Below are positions 46,185 to 58,400 of a DNA stretch of 64,000 nt, piece after piece. This stretch comes from Polyporus tsugae. Taxonomy: Eukaryota; Basidiomycota; Agaricomycetes; Polyporales; Polyporaceae. Below the pieces are notes generated by a model. That model saw nothing but the letters and a program-made list of their open reading frames with translations, was not told the origin of the DNA and did not search any database. Position 1 is the stretch's first letter. Every line of letters starts with the position of its first letter. The stretch is taken from assembly GCA_024305745.1 (NCBI GenBank), contig JAHRBS010000004.1, positions 3,720,001 to 3,784,000 of the forward strand, in the 5' to 3' direction. The position numbers and the translations under genes are program-made.

Positions 46185-47481
46185 GTCGAAGAGACGGGAA
46201 GAGGCGGGACGGGGGGAGATGGAAGGGAGAAGGAAGGGGCGTATAGGGGAGGGGGAGGGGGTTAATGGAAAGGCGGAGATGCTTATTAGAAGAGGAGAGG
46301 AGGATTTGAGCGAGGTGTCTCACGGCTAATGGATGCACTCTGAATCCGTCATCAGGTGTGTTTAAGGCCGACGTCGGCCGGCAGCTGTATATATGATCGA
46401 CCCCTGCCTGTTACGCACTCGAATATTTTTTGCATCACTGCCACCTCGTCCAGACCTTGTCGCTCTCGCATTTCCGGGGGTGGCGCTGGTAGCTCAGGCT
46501 GGGAGGAGTGGTCCACCTCTCGGGAGGTTGCTATCTATCTGGAGGGCATTGGAGAGGTGTGGGACAGACAGGGGCGCCCGGAATGGAAGATTGGAAGGGA
46601 CGAGTGACTACAGGTGGATAAAGTGACAGGTGATAGGATCGGTTAGGATACAAGACAAGAGCTGTGCCTGCGAGTTAGTTCACGTTCATGCATCATGCTT
46701 TTTCTCGGTATCCACGTGCGCTTGATCATGATGACCGCCAACTCGGTATCATCGGCCGTTTATGGGCGTCTCTCTATAGCAGTTTTACCATCTCCCCCCC
46801 CCCCTCGGCTCTCTACCGGCATACCAACTTTCAGCTGCGTCCGAGCCCTCCTCTGTTCCTACGCCCATCCAGGAATCATACTCAGTGCTCGCGTCCTGAG
46901 GGGCCCCGACCGTGAGATGAGGTGGCACGACAACCCTCAGTTCCGGAGATGAGAGGTGAAGTGAAGGTGCTATAGATCTCACGATCTGGTGTTATTTATG
47001 ACGGCCGTGCTGCGTCATCCGGATATCCAATCGCAGTCCGGACCTGGCCCGGAGTTTGTGCGCTCCGCAACGTCTCACGTCTTCCAACTTCTATCAGTCA
47101 GTTCAAGACGCCCGCATCGCCCACTCCCACCGAGTCCCACCGAATCCTCCCTGGGCCCACCGTGGAGGCTGGAATCAGCTTCTCAGCTTCTTTCGGTTTG
47201 TGCTCCCATCTCCCCATCCCATCCCATCCAACCCGCACCCTACCATCTCCCATCGTGCCACACCACATCTCCACGTCAACCAAGGTTGCAGCCTTCCGGT
47301 CCTGCGGCTGTACATACATTGCACTGCGCATGCGTCCTGTCAAATTATACTTACACATACGTTACTACTTTAGATCCGCCACCCCCAATTAGCTCACTTT
47401 ATCCTCTATCCGGCGCCGCTGCTAAAGTATAACTAAGCAAAGCGCTGCAGCCTGCAGGCAAGGCATTCGTCGCAGCTTGCC
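46185..47481. other. upstream region of the homeodomain gene
   Basis: 1.3 kb between the homeodomain start and the pantothenate kinase stop. It should contain a long regulatory promoter for the homeodomain gene. An 11-bp poly-C run is at 46794-46804. A TAGCTCAGGCTGG run near 46488 looks like a tRNA A box but has no B box. No gene is supported. Confidence 0.45.
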
Positions 47482-49827
47482 TTAGCTCTCCGAGTCCGCT
47501 TCCTGTCCCTCGCCGATGTTCTTAATCCACGCCCCGATCGCGCCACTGTACACCCGACCCCGAGCGCGCGTCGCACACGGCACGAGGCATAATACGATGC
47601 GAAGCCGGACACGAACACGAACACCATACAAATATGCAAAACGAGCAGATCAGCGAACATTCTTCTCGACGCGGTCGGACGCCAATCCCGAGAATAACCA
47701 ACGGACGGCACTCACAGGAAGCCCTCGTGCCGCAGGAACAGCGCGCGCTTCGTCCCCTTGCTCCAGAACCGGATCGCGTATGAGAGGGTGCTGATAGTGG
47801 CCGCATGGCCTACCGTGCGACGAAGAATGGTCAGTGAGTGTGCATATATGGGGCCTGCGCGCACCCAGCCCAGCCCCGGTCCCCGGCCACGCCGAATTCG
47901 ACATCGAATTCGCCGTCGGCATACGCGACGGGACTCGATGCCGACGTCGAACACCCGAACGTCTTTGGTGCACAGGGACGCACGAAACGCGGACGTGACG
48001 ACGCACCTCGTATAAAGTATCCCCCAAAGTATATCCGGTCCAGGTTGTACTTCTCCGCGTTCATGTACCTGGAAATGATCGACGACGTTAGCTTAGAGCC
48101 CGTTGGCAACCCGAGGTTCACGCGCGGCGAACAGAATGCGGATATAACCTACGCAATCTGGCCGATGTTGTTCGATATCGCGTACAGCAGGGACTTTGAT
48201 ATGTCCTCGGCCTTGAACGTGCGCTTCGTGCCGCCCTGCTTCTTGAACACCTTCCCGAACGTGCTCGCGATGATCGTCGACTTGAGCCCGAGCTTGCTGT
48301 AGTCGGATCCGTAGATGTCGCCCACGAGCATATCTACCGTCTCGTTGTCCCCCTTCTCCGACAGCGCGAGCATCTCTGCAGCGTTATCGTGCCATAAAGG
48401 ATAAAAACAAACAAAAGTTAAAGAGCCCGAGCGGAGAGGCGTTAGGGCGGCGCAAACGTTAACATCGAGTGTCCGAAAAATTTGACTGTTGACGTACCGT
48501 CGAACGTCGTCGCGGGCGTAAGGAGGCTGAGCAGGCCCCAGAGCGTGCCGCCACCGAGACTCGTCCCGCTGACACGCTCAAACGACCCGTCCTCGTCCAC
48601 CTTCACGATCGACACCCCCGACCCGATGTTCACCAGCAAGCACGGGAGCTGTGGCACCGGATGCTCGACGAATGTCACCGCGTACTTGGGCGGGTCTGGG
48701 CTCGGCCGCTCCAAAGGAGGCGGCGGCGGTTGGTGCGGGTGCGAGACGGAGTGGATGAGCTCGTCCGAGAAGTAGTACACTTCGTCCGGGATGAGCGTGA
48801 TGAAGCGTAGGCCCTCGATGAGGCACGCCATCTCGTCCTCGCGGCGCACCTCGACGAGCAGCTCGCGCCCGAGGATCTCGTGGAAGCGGTGCGCGCCGCC
48901 GCCCGTCGCGACGACTTGCACGCCGCGCCGCATGTCCGCAAGCGCGACGCCGTTCACCTGTGCGGAGCGCTCGATCAGCGCACGGATGAACGCGACGCAC
49001 TCGTCGATGTGCTCCGTCTCGAACCGCTCGAAGTTGAGGGAGCCCCCCGGGAAGTGCTGCACGGACGCGCGCCGGAGCAGCGAGTCCGTCAGGTGGCTTG
49101 CGTTCAGGGACTGTGGGGAGAGCGAGGCCGTTGAGCTGCCGTTCAGCGTGGATGACGCGGATGCGGAGGTCACCTCGGATGCGTGTGAAGGACCGGAGTC
49201 GAGGAACGCCGATCCTGGCCCTTGTCCGTTACAGTGTTCGAGCACGGCGGGGGTGAGCGCGCCTTTGTTGTGGTTGTGTCCGTTATGTCGTGGGTGCGGG
49301 GAGGATATAGGGCTGTCCCTGGATGGGGATGAGGAGATTGGGGTGAAGACATTGCTTGGGGTGGATCCGCGCGTCGCGATTTGGGATGGGGATGGGGGGT
49401 TCGTTGATCGTGTGAAGTAGATGACTTTTGCTAGTGATCCGCCAATCTATTCCCAGCCGTTGAGCATGTAGAGACCATCTGCGCGAGGGGAAGGAGGATG
49501 GGGAGAGTGGAGAGAGGGACGTACGTCGACCGCAATATGGGATACGGGCTCGATGTAGTTTGGGAAGTAGATCCCGCGCGAGTCTCGTGTCTGGCCGCGT
49601 GCACCACGCGAAGCGTAGATATCGACCGGGATGCGAATAAGATCATTGGACGACCGCACGCGGGGGAAACGAAATTACGGGACAGAGGAGAACTTGAGAA
49701 GCTGACCCTAAACACCATGCAGATCCTGCGGACGCACCTCGGGTGACTCCTCGTCTAATATCATGGCCCCGCGTGTGTCGACTTGGATGGCCCTCGCGGT
49801 GGGCAGCGACGGTCCTGCGGCAGCCAT
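47482..49827 (-). CDS. CAB1: pantothenate kinase (eukaryotic type II)
   Basis: The first and rate-limiting enzyme of coenzyme A synthesis, phosphorylating pantothenate. The ATG at 49827 starts MAAAGPSLPTARAIQVDTRG. The second exon reads SNDLIRIPVDIYASRGARGQ and YFPNYIEPVSHIAVD, spliced to IGGSLAKVIYFTRS to form the ATP-binding DIGGSLAK motif. A disordered insert of about 100 residues follows. The core then has VQVVATGGGAHRFHEILG, LLVNIGSGVSIVKVDEDGSF and RVSGTSLGGGTLWGLLSLL. Next come EMLALSEKGDNETVDMLVGD and IYGSDYSKLGLKSTIIAS, then SLLYAISNNIGQIAYMNAEK and IYFGGYFIRGHAATISTLSY. The C-terminus is ADSES, stop at 47482-47484. About 560 residues, intact. Confidence 0.93.
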
Positions 49828-51373
49828 TGCGTGCGGTATGCAGGGTATCGTTTTTAGGTGATTGTGGTATCGGAATCGGAGGCCTTGCACGGAGGTATGC
49901 TTGCCCGGAAGACACGATGGAGGGCCACGAGCAGGTATATAGCAAGTGCGACACGTCGATTCGCGGCGAGCCCGGTGAGCCGAGGAGGATGGGATCGTCT
50001 CAGGCGGGTGTCGGTGTCTGTCAGGCAACACTTGCGCTGGGGTTTGCAAGCCACCCCTTCCTATTCGCTGTCCGCCACGCGTGCAGGAGACGACGTAGAC
50101 GAGGGTGCGTAGACGAGTCCGTCGGACGAGGGGAAGAAAAGCGCGGTGGTACGACGGCAGACATTGACTGAATATTGAGACATTCGCGCTGGGGTCTTGT
50201 CGGTGGGACCACGGCGCCGGATCCCCTGAGTCCTCCCCTCCGGCCGCCACGCACTGCCTATGCATTCCTACACTCTGACTATTCCTGCTTTACACCTTGC
50301 GCCTCACGGACGTTGTCGTCCTCCCACCTGACGTGCTATACCTCCACGACTCAAGAGCTAAGGAGTACAACCTTGCTTGGCGATTACCCGTTAGCAGCCC
50401 CGGGCCCTCTTGAATTCCGAGATGCCGATGTTTGTCAGCCCCAATCCCCGCTGTCCGTCGTTAGAACGTTGACTGGACCATGTACTAAGATTGTAAGCTA
50501 CTCCGAGAAACATGAGGCATGCGCATCCGGGTCCGACTCCACGGACGGACAACCCCAGTCAACAGCGAGAGCGCCACAGCTGCGTAACCTAACGGTACAT
50601 TATACATACTTCTCTCTCCAATTTACGGCAGGTGTACCGTAGGCCATGCCAGGCGGCGTTGACGCGTTGATGGCCGGCCGCACTCCAAGTTCTATCCAGA
50701 TCATATCCAGCCGTCGAACTTGATTCTAAAACTTCTGAAACCCTTCTGTGTCAATGGAACGAGAAGTCCAACACAAAGGCGGTGTCAACAACACCACCGA
50801 AGAATCTGGCGTGGCCCAACTCGGACACCCCTTCCGTTCTCTGCCCCCGACACAACCGCAACCTCGAACCATATAGCACCGCCAATGATGGCGCCGGTGG
50901 ACAGCTCCAAGTATGCCTGCGTCCAGAGCGTCCAACTTGCAATGACAGATCCGATTCGGAAACATCCATGTACGGCGACGAAGCAAGCACAGAGAGATTC
51001 GGGTATACCTCCGAGTCCAAAGTACAATATTCAAGCTGCAGCTGCACTACCTAAGGAACAAGGCCACTCATCCTCGCACCGGAACCGAAATTGGCCACCC
51101 ACCTCTTGACCCACTCTAACAACACCGCGGTAGGCGGTGGGCAGAGGGATGCACGAAGGGGTAAACGGTATATACGTACAAACAAGATACAGCCAACCGT
51201 TCGCTCTCCACACGTGGGCACGAAGAGGAACACCAGCGCCATGTACAAATTCAAGCATCCAATCGTCTCCAGTAGTAGTAATAATGGTAGAAGCAGTCAG
51301 AAGGGCGAAGAGGGGAGGGTGTGTGAAGGGGTGGGAGAGGCAATACCAATAATTAGAGTATCGTGAGGAAGCA
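49828..51373. other. interval between pantothenate kinase and chitin synthase
   Basis: 1.5 kb with the pantothenate kinase promoter and the chitin synthase 3' UTR. No supported gene was found on either strand. Confidence 0.45.
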
Positions 51374-54300
51374 TCACAGGCCAACGAGCCGGAGCAGCAG
51401 GTACATGAACGACCCGAAGAAGCGGATGGCGGAGAGGCCGGCCCTGTGAAGGAAACGCACGAACAGTCAGAACGCCAGTTTCAGTTCGATCCCAGACAAG
51501 CGCAAGGGAAGAGGAAGAGCCCAGCGCATGCCCATGGGACGCGGAACGCAGGGATGGGAACGAGAATGGGAAACGGAAAGCGACACTCACAAGGCCCAGA
51601 AGAGGAACGTCAGGTAAGGGTTGAACGTCGCGTCCTGGGTCGACGCCACATGCTGCTTGACCCAGTTCGTGAACGCCGCCGACGTGAAGACGAGGATCAT
51701 GAGGATGTTCGTCCCGACCCACGCGAGCACGACGTTCGTCCGGCTGTTGCGGTCATGGTCCGCCTGTTTCGTCGCCGCGTCGCGGTGCTCCTTCTCCTCT
51801 GGCGGCTTGAACGACAGTGCCGTGCGCGACGCCTGCCAGACCTGGTCGACGTCCTCCCGCGCGGTGGGCAGCTCGAGTTCCATGACTTCCTTGCCGTCCT
51901 TGTTGACCTTCTTCGCGCCGCCGAGGTCCTTCGCTGAACCGTTGTCGCCCTTTGTGCCCCAGGTGACATCGTGCAGGTTGCACATGGCGTACATCACTGC
52001 GAAGCGGCATCTGTCAGAGAAGAGGGTAACGACCATCGCTGCTAAAGGACGTACTGAGAATGTTGACGTCTGGGCAAAGCATGGGAGGTCAGCGAATTCG
52101 CTCATGGCGACAGCGAAGGAAACACGCACAACTGGGAAGCCAGAACATGTACTGAAGGAACGAGGTGAACATGTGCCAGGGTTCGAAGTGCATGAACGAA
52201 GCGATGAAGTAGAGACCGTAGGTCGCCGCAAGCGAGATGACAATGTCACGGAAGGTCCCGTTCGTCTGGACGAGGCTGCATGACATGCGTTAATATCCGT
52301 CCCTGACAGCGATGATAGAGATCGACGTACTGGCCGAAGTTTTCCCAGCCTGCAAGGGTGTGCGGCACCGCAAGGTACACCGTGAAACCGGCACACCAGA
52401 GCGTAATGATGTTACACAGACCGAACAGTACGATGCAGATAGAGTACGTCCACTTTGAGCCTTGGGGCCGGTTACCGAGCGAACAGACGAGGACGATGAA
52501 CAGAAGGCCGAGGTAGAGCTTGAGGAAGACTTCGAACACGTCTGGGCCGGCGCCCTTGGCAAGGAAGTTGAATGCATCGTTATTCGCGTCGGAGGTGGCC
52601 GAGGAGACAAGGAAGAAGAACGCGAGGTAGAAATTGGCGAGCGAGGTCCAGGTGAAGAAGAGCTGGATGGCGTTGTAGATGAACTCGATCTGGAGGATGA
52701 GCATGCGGAAGGGATTCTGCCCAGAGGTCCAAATGCGCCACCAGAACACAGTGGCATGTACGGAGGCGAACAGGGAACCGTTCAGCCAACGGCGACGCTG
52801 GGAAATGAATTCCGCGACGGTGGTGGGCACATCAGTGGACGCTTTCGCACTCTTAACGTACTTGAGTCTGTGAAGGGATATTCAGTTTCCCTCCGCGTAG
52901 ATACGGTAACGAACTTACATCCAAGCCTCGCGCCTCTTGGTGACAATCTCGAAGCAGAGAATACGATCCTCAGCGAGATACATGTTACGTTCTGGATGCA
53001 CGGGTCAGCGATTAGCGTTCTACTTCCGTACTGTGTTCGAATCGAACGGCATGCCTACGTACCGAACAAGCCAGCGTTACTGTCTCCACCGTGCATCGCC
53101 TCTCCCTTGAAGTAAGATGCGAGCGGACCTTTGCCGTCGGGGCCATTCTGGAGGGCCTTGTAGCGGTAGGCAGAGAAAGCACCCGGAAGCACGGAGATGT
53201 AACCGAACACGCTCTCCAGAGGCTTGTCCAGGATGTTGGACATCTTGTACTACATCCACATGAAACCCGTCAGATACATCTGTTCCACCCAGGGGAAAAC
53301 AGCAGGGAGGAGGGCGTACCTCAAAGTTCTGGGACGCCGCAAGCGGACTGGTGAGAAGGAGCGAACAACCCTTGCCAGTGTCGACACAGATCTCTCCGCA
53401 CGCGCCACCGACACCGGAATGTTGGTCGAAGCCTAGTCAAAAGTCAATCTGGGCTGCCTTTGTCTCCACCTTCAAGTCAACTTACACTTCCACAGCTCAT
53501 AAATTGACGTGCCGGTAGGCTTGGTTCCGACGTCAAGGAGGACGCAGACTGCTCACGACGACGATTAGTAATCGAACCTTAAATCGTGGTCGAATCGGAC
53601 TGACCGTTGGGCTGGATAAGAGGGCCGAACGCGTTGAAGAACCAACGGTGACTGAAAGCCGTGTCAAGGAAGCGTTCTACTGCGATCAGACCACATATCA
53701 ACAAACCTGTTCAACTTCTTCTTGTTCTGCTCCTTGAGGCAGAAGACAATCTGCACAGGACACGGCCCCTGGGATACTTCACCGCGCTCGGTGACGACGA
53801 CGCTCGAGGTGTATCTGCGGTGGTAATTAGCACAAGATGGCCACAAGATAGAAGTACGGATTGCTCACTCGAAGATGTGTGCGGTCACGTCCTTGCCACC
53901 AATCGAATCCTTCGCAATACCTTCTTGATAGCAGCCCATCTATGCATGGCTTAGAAGGCCGCCGCAGTACAACTAATGAGGAGGACACTCACAAGGGTGA
54001 GCACCTGCAACGTGCGCTTGTTGATCTTACTGCGACCGTCGGAGACTACGCAGACGACGACCTTCTTCCAGCCATCGGGACCCCAAGTCTTTGACTTGGT
54101 GCGGCTACAGAGGTGTGCGATGTTCTTCAAGACGCTGCGTGACAAGCTTCCATTCAGCAAACTGCACCCGCTACCCAAAAGGACCCCAAATATACACGAA
54201 CGACGGGGAAAAGAGACGTACGCGTTCATGGTGCGGACGAAGAGGACCTCGTCCTCATTGTACATGGTCATGACGATGAAGAGCTCCGTCTTACGGCCCA

Positions 54301-54835
54301 TGAGGTACGGGCGGAGGGAGTACTTGTTGCGCATGAAGTCGTCCGGGTCGCAGGTTGCGGCGGTGTAGCGGAGCTTGGTCATCTCCTCCGTCTTGTCCAT
54401 GTTCCGAGGCACGATGTGCGACGGGACTTCCATGTCGAGGATGAGGTTGCCTTGCTGGAGCTCGACATGGCGGACGGAGCGTCGCTTCATGAGCTTCTCG
54501 CGGGCGACGGAGTAGCCGGTGCTCTGCTGGCGCAGCGCGTCCGGCCGCTGTTGCGGTGGGTAGTTGCCTTGGTAGGGCATCGACGGCATCTGTTGCACGG
54601 AGACATTGTGCATGTCATACGGGCTTGGATTGAGATGGGCCTGGGAGCCGGCGTAGGTGCTGTTGTAGGACTTGGTCTCCCAGTTGGAGTGCTGATCGAA
54701 CGAATAGTCCTGCTGTTGGGCCTGTTGGGCGAGCTGGGAGTGGGGATTGTTGTCGTAGGGATTGGCGTGGGGGGCGGCGGGGGGGTATTCGGGATACGCG
54801 TCGGGGTATGCGTTCTGTTGCTGGTGATAAGCCAT
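51374..54835 (-). CDS. CHS: chitin synthase (division 1, class I-III type)
   Basis: A plasma-membrane processive glycosyltransferase making cell-wall chitin from UDP-GlcNAc. The ATG at 54835 starts a Gln/Tyr/Pro-rich disordered N-terminus of about 110 residues. It leads to the CHS N-terminal domain ([20 protein letters not shown], then [20 protein letters not shown]). Catalytic motifs are the acidic [25 protein letters not shown]-like [26 protein letters not shown] (EDR) and [16 protein letters not shown] (QRRRW). Several membrane helices follow ([46 protein letters not shown]). The protein ends with helices [17 protein letters not shown] and [13 protein letters not shown]. About 900 residues in more than ten exons. 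The short N-terminus and lack of a myosin head fit division 1. The stop is at 51374-51376. Confidence 0.94.
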
Positions 54836-57127
54836 TTGTAGTGGAGGGAACGGCTTGCACCTAGAAAGAGAGTGAAATGTAAAGAGTGACTGTCTGCTCT
54901 GCACGGGGGAACCACCAGGGAACGAGCGAGAGAGACGAGGCCTGGGCGAGGTGGTGGAAGTCGTTGAGGAAGGGAAAAGGGAGAGCAACCAGGCTGTGAA
55001 AGCCCCAACCCCCATTGGGCAGGCATCTCTATGGTCACGCTGGGCCGTCCTCTTCCCTCCGTCTTATCCCCTTGGCACCCTCAAGATCCTCACAGCAACA
55101 GACTTTCACTCGTCCTGCTCTCGCATTAACGCTTCAACCCTCGAGCACGTCTGTGGCCACAATATACGCCCTGTTACGTGTCTCCATCCTCCTGACCACT
55201 CCATCCGAGTCCCACCCGGCTTCTACATATGCCACAATAATAACATCCGACACTGACGCACGCGTTGCTGCGACTCCTCATCAATCCCGTCGTGTCGTCT
55301 ATCGAGATCAGGAACTTGCAGGCACGCGGACCACAAACTACACCACTGGCCATGCTAAGTATTAATAGTATGTACTATTAGTGCAGTGCAACGTTCAGAA
55401 TATGATTACCAGCCATGATGAGTGTTCGTGTCTCATTGGTTGTGATTGGTAGTTAGAGCATGTGAGTTGACTTGTTCCTCGGGGACGACAGACAGATAAG
55501 TACATGCTTTGACAGTGACTACTACCAGACTAGCGAGGAGACCGGATGGTGAGAACAAGAAGAGGCCATTGGGTGGTACAAATCGGCCAAAGCAAATTTT
55601 GACGGCCGAACATGACTTTCCTTTCACACTTTTCCGAGAACACCTGCCTGAGAAAAAGCGGCCAACAAGGAGGGTTCAGATAAGAGGGTCATTCGGACAA
55701 GGAACGATAGAACGTAAGAACGAATGATATTTGCAGCGCACGCCTCATTATCGAAGCTTAAATGAAACGACGTCGACTCTAGAGTGGGCATGTGCATGTG
55801 GGGTACTTCGAGATTAATGGGGCCGGCCATAAGTGTCGACAGGGAAGCTGAAGGCGTGGAACCGGAATCCATGAGGACGAGCCACAGGCTCACAGAGGAT
55901 AGAGTAGTGAAAGTAACTACATGGATAAAGAGGGAGAAGGAGGCTATTGACACAGTCTAAGTTGAGGTTCGGGCTTGGATGGAATGACGACAGAGTGCGT
56001 GATGAAGCGGGGAGGAGAAGGGGGGTTTATGACGATGGGTGTCTATCGAGGGGCGTTGTCACTGTCAGTGGGTCCAGGATCCGGGGAAGCGTTCACAGCC
56101 GTCCAGACTGCGGCTGAGGGGCTGACGAGGGCCGGCCGGAGGGGAGAAGCATGCGGTAAAGGAAGTCTCCGCCGAGAGAAGCTCGGGGACAGTCCTTGTG
56201 CGCGCCTGGAGAGTGCTGCCAGGTCGAGGACACCGTCGCCAGATGGGGTGGGGGGCGAGAAGGAGAGTTGGAGCAGAGCGCTGTAGAGCGGCAGATGAGG
56301 CAGCCTGATCAGCGAGCATCCGAAGTCCGAAGGACGGGACAGTCGGCGAAATGAGACGCGAGGAGCCATGTGCGTGTCAGGCGCCGGCGTAGCTGGACCA
56401 TTCGGGAAGATGGAGAGCCGGCAGGTGATAGAGAAAGAAGAATCGGTGGCCGACATGGAGAGTGTGAAGTATGCGAGGAACGGCGGCGGCGGACGAGGAT
56501 GAGGACTCGGAGGACGGGGCTGGCGGAGAGAGCCTGAGGATCGATGAGGGTAGCGTGGTTGGCGGGCGCTAGCAGGGACTTGGGCGAGGTTCTCACGGGA
56601 CAGGCCCCGCCACCTGGGCTGCGCTGCCTCCGTGTTCTTTCTCCTCCCCTTGTACTCCAACCCCCTCCTCCCTCCATAAATACTCCTCTTCTCCTTCTCC
56701 GTCCTCTTCCTCGACGTCTTTTCTCGTCTCTGCCTCTCTATCTTTTGTAAGTATCATTATCCCCTCATCCCTACACTCCCCATCTCTCTCCCCCCATCTC
56801 CCCATCTCGAGGCCTCGAGGTCGCCGCACCTCCCGGCCTTGCCATCCAGCCGACCACGCCACACCCACGTAAAGATCCTTGCTATCCTCCTCAGTCCAAA
56901 ATCTGTCCTTTTCAGCCCTCTCTCCCTCCCCAGGCGGCTGCGCCGGTGCTGTGCTGGGCGTTCCCAGGATCCAGTCGCTTTTCAACCTGCCTCGCCCCCA
57001 ACCTCCCCCTCCTCTCCTCTTAAGCCTCCCCCCATTCCATTCTCATCCTTCCCTTACTCCATTCCCCCTCCCGTGAACCCCTTTACTCACTCTCGTCCTC
57101 CTCTCAGACTCAACTACATCTTTATCG
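54836..57127. other. divergent regulatory region between chitin synthase and casein kinase 1
   Basis: 2.3 kb between two outward-reading genes. A perfect palindrome with 8-bp arms (TAATAGTA, 55363-55380) is present. From about 56630 to 57120 the plus strand is strongly CT-rich, as is usual in fungal leaders. A plus-strand donor GTAAGT at 56747 and acceptor CTCTCAG ending at 57107 suggest a 361-nt intron in the casein kinase 5' UTR. Open frames on the minus strand at 56043-56660 are low-complexity and not believed to be genes. Confidence 0.5.
56676..56682 (+). promoter_or_regulatory. TATA-like element of the casein kinase 1 gene
   Basis: ATAAATA lies within the CT-rich tract, about 65 bp upstream of the putative 5' UTR intron donor at 56747. 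Confidence 0.4.
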
Positions 57128-58400
57128 ATGGCCGACTCATCTTCGCACCGCCTCGACCTCCGTGTAGGTGGAAAGTACAGGTTGGGGAAGAAGATTGGTT
57201 CAGGCTCCTTTGGTGCGTGATCAACCTTTTGACTTTTATCTGTCTCTTACCTAGTTTCATAGGTGACATCTACCTCGGGATCAACATCATCTCGGGTGAG
57301 GAGGTCGCCATCAAGCTCGAGTCAGTCAAGGCCAAGCACCCCCAGCTTGAGTACGAGTCCAAGGTCTACAAGACCCTCGCTGGCGGCGTTGGCGTACCCT
57401 TCGTCCGTTGGTTCGGGACCGAGTGCGACTACAACGCAATGGTCATCGATCTCCTCGGCCCCTCTCTCGAGGACCTCTTCAACTTCTGCCATCGCAAGTT
57501 CACTCTCAAGACCGTCCTCCTACTCGCTGATCAGCTCGTAAGCACTTTTCATACCACCTTCTTCACACACAGAATGCTTATCCTACCGTCGTAACGCCAC
57601 ATCATGCCAGATCTCCCGCATCGAGTATATCCACTCGCGCAACTTCATTCACCGCGACATCAAGCCCGACAACTTCCTCATGGGTATTGGTAAACGTGGC
57701 AACCAGGTCAACGTCATCGATTTTGGTCTGGCGAAGAAGTACCGCGACCCGAAGACCCACCTTCACATCCCTTACCGCGAGAACAAGAACCTGACGGGAA
57801 CCGCTCGTTACACATCCATCAACACCCACTTGGGTGTCGAGCAGGCTCGTCGTGACGACTTGGAGTCCCTCGCTTACGTTCTCATGTACTTCCTCCGTGG
57901 CTCTCTCCCGTGGCAAGGTCTCAAGGCTGCCACCAAGAAGCAGAAATACGACCGGATCATGGAGAAGAAGATGACCACCCCGACTGACCTGTTGTGCCGC
58001 GGTTTCCCCAACGAGTTCGGCATCTTCCTCAACTACACCCGCGCGCTCCGATTCGACGACAAGCCCGACTACTCCTACCTTCGCAAGCTCTTCCGCGACC
58101 TCTTCGTCCGGGAAGGTTACCAGTACGACTACGTGTTCGACTGGAGCATGCAGCGCGCTCTGGACGAGGGTGCCAGCTCTAGCAACAAGGCTACCGCTGG
58201 CCGCCGCAAGGTCCTCCAGGAGGAAGAGGAGCACCGCGTCAGCGACAGGATGTGAGTTTCGGCGTAACTAAAGGTTCGCCCCACTTTTACTTACCTGGTC
58301 TAGGCTGCGTTCCCACACCCGCCAACAGCAGCAGGCTGCAGCCGCCGCTGGTGCCGTAGGCCAGCAGCGTCCCATGCGCCAACGTGACGACCATTGGTAA
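57128..58400 (+). CDS. casein kinase 1 (CK1 delta/epsilon, Hrr25/Hhp1-like)
   Basis: A Ser/Thr kinase used in DNA repair, trafficking and clock or cell-cycle control. The ATG at 57128 gives [20 protein letters not shown] then the glycine loop KKIGSGSFG, joined by a splice to [20 protein letters not shown] (catalytic Lys). Catalytic elements are [15 protein letters not shown] (HRD loop), [14 protein letters not shown] (DFG) and the CK1-specific [20 protein letters not shown] and [21 protein letters not shown]-lobe helices [20 protein letters not shown] and [12 protein letters not shown] complete the domain. A short tail rich in Gln/Ala ([15 protein letters not shown]) ends MRQRDDHW, stop at 58398-58400. 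About 350 residues, shorter in the tail than Hrr25. Confidence 0.95.

Noticed and set aside
46484..46560. Possible tRNA gene (TAGCTCAGGCTGG resembles an A box)
   Set aside because: No B box follows at the right distance and no acceptor stem can be drawn.
56043..56660. 205-codon minus-strand open frame upstream of casein kinase 1
   Set aside because: Proline/serine low complexity, no domain, no good start; typical of a CT-rich promoter read backwards.
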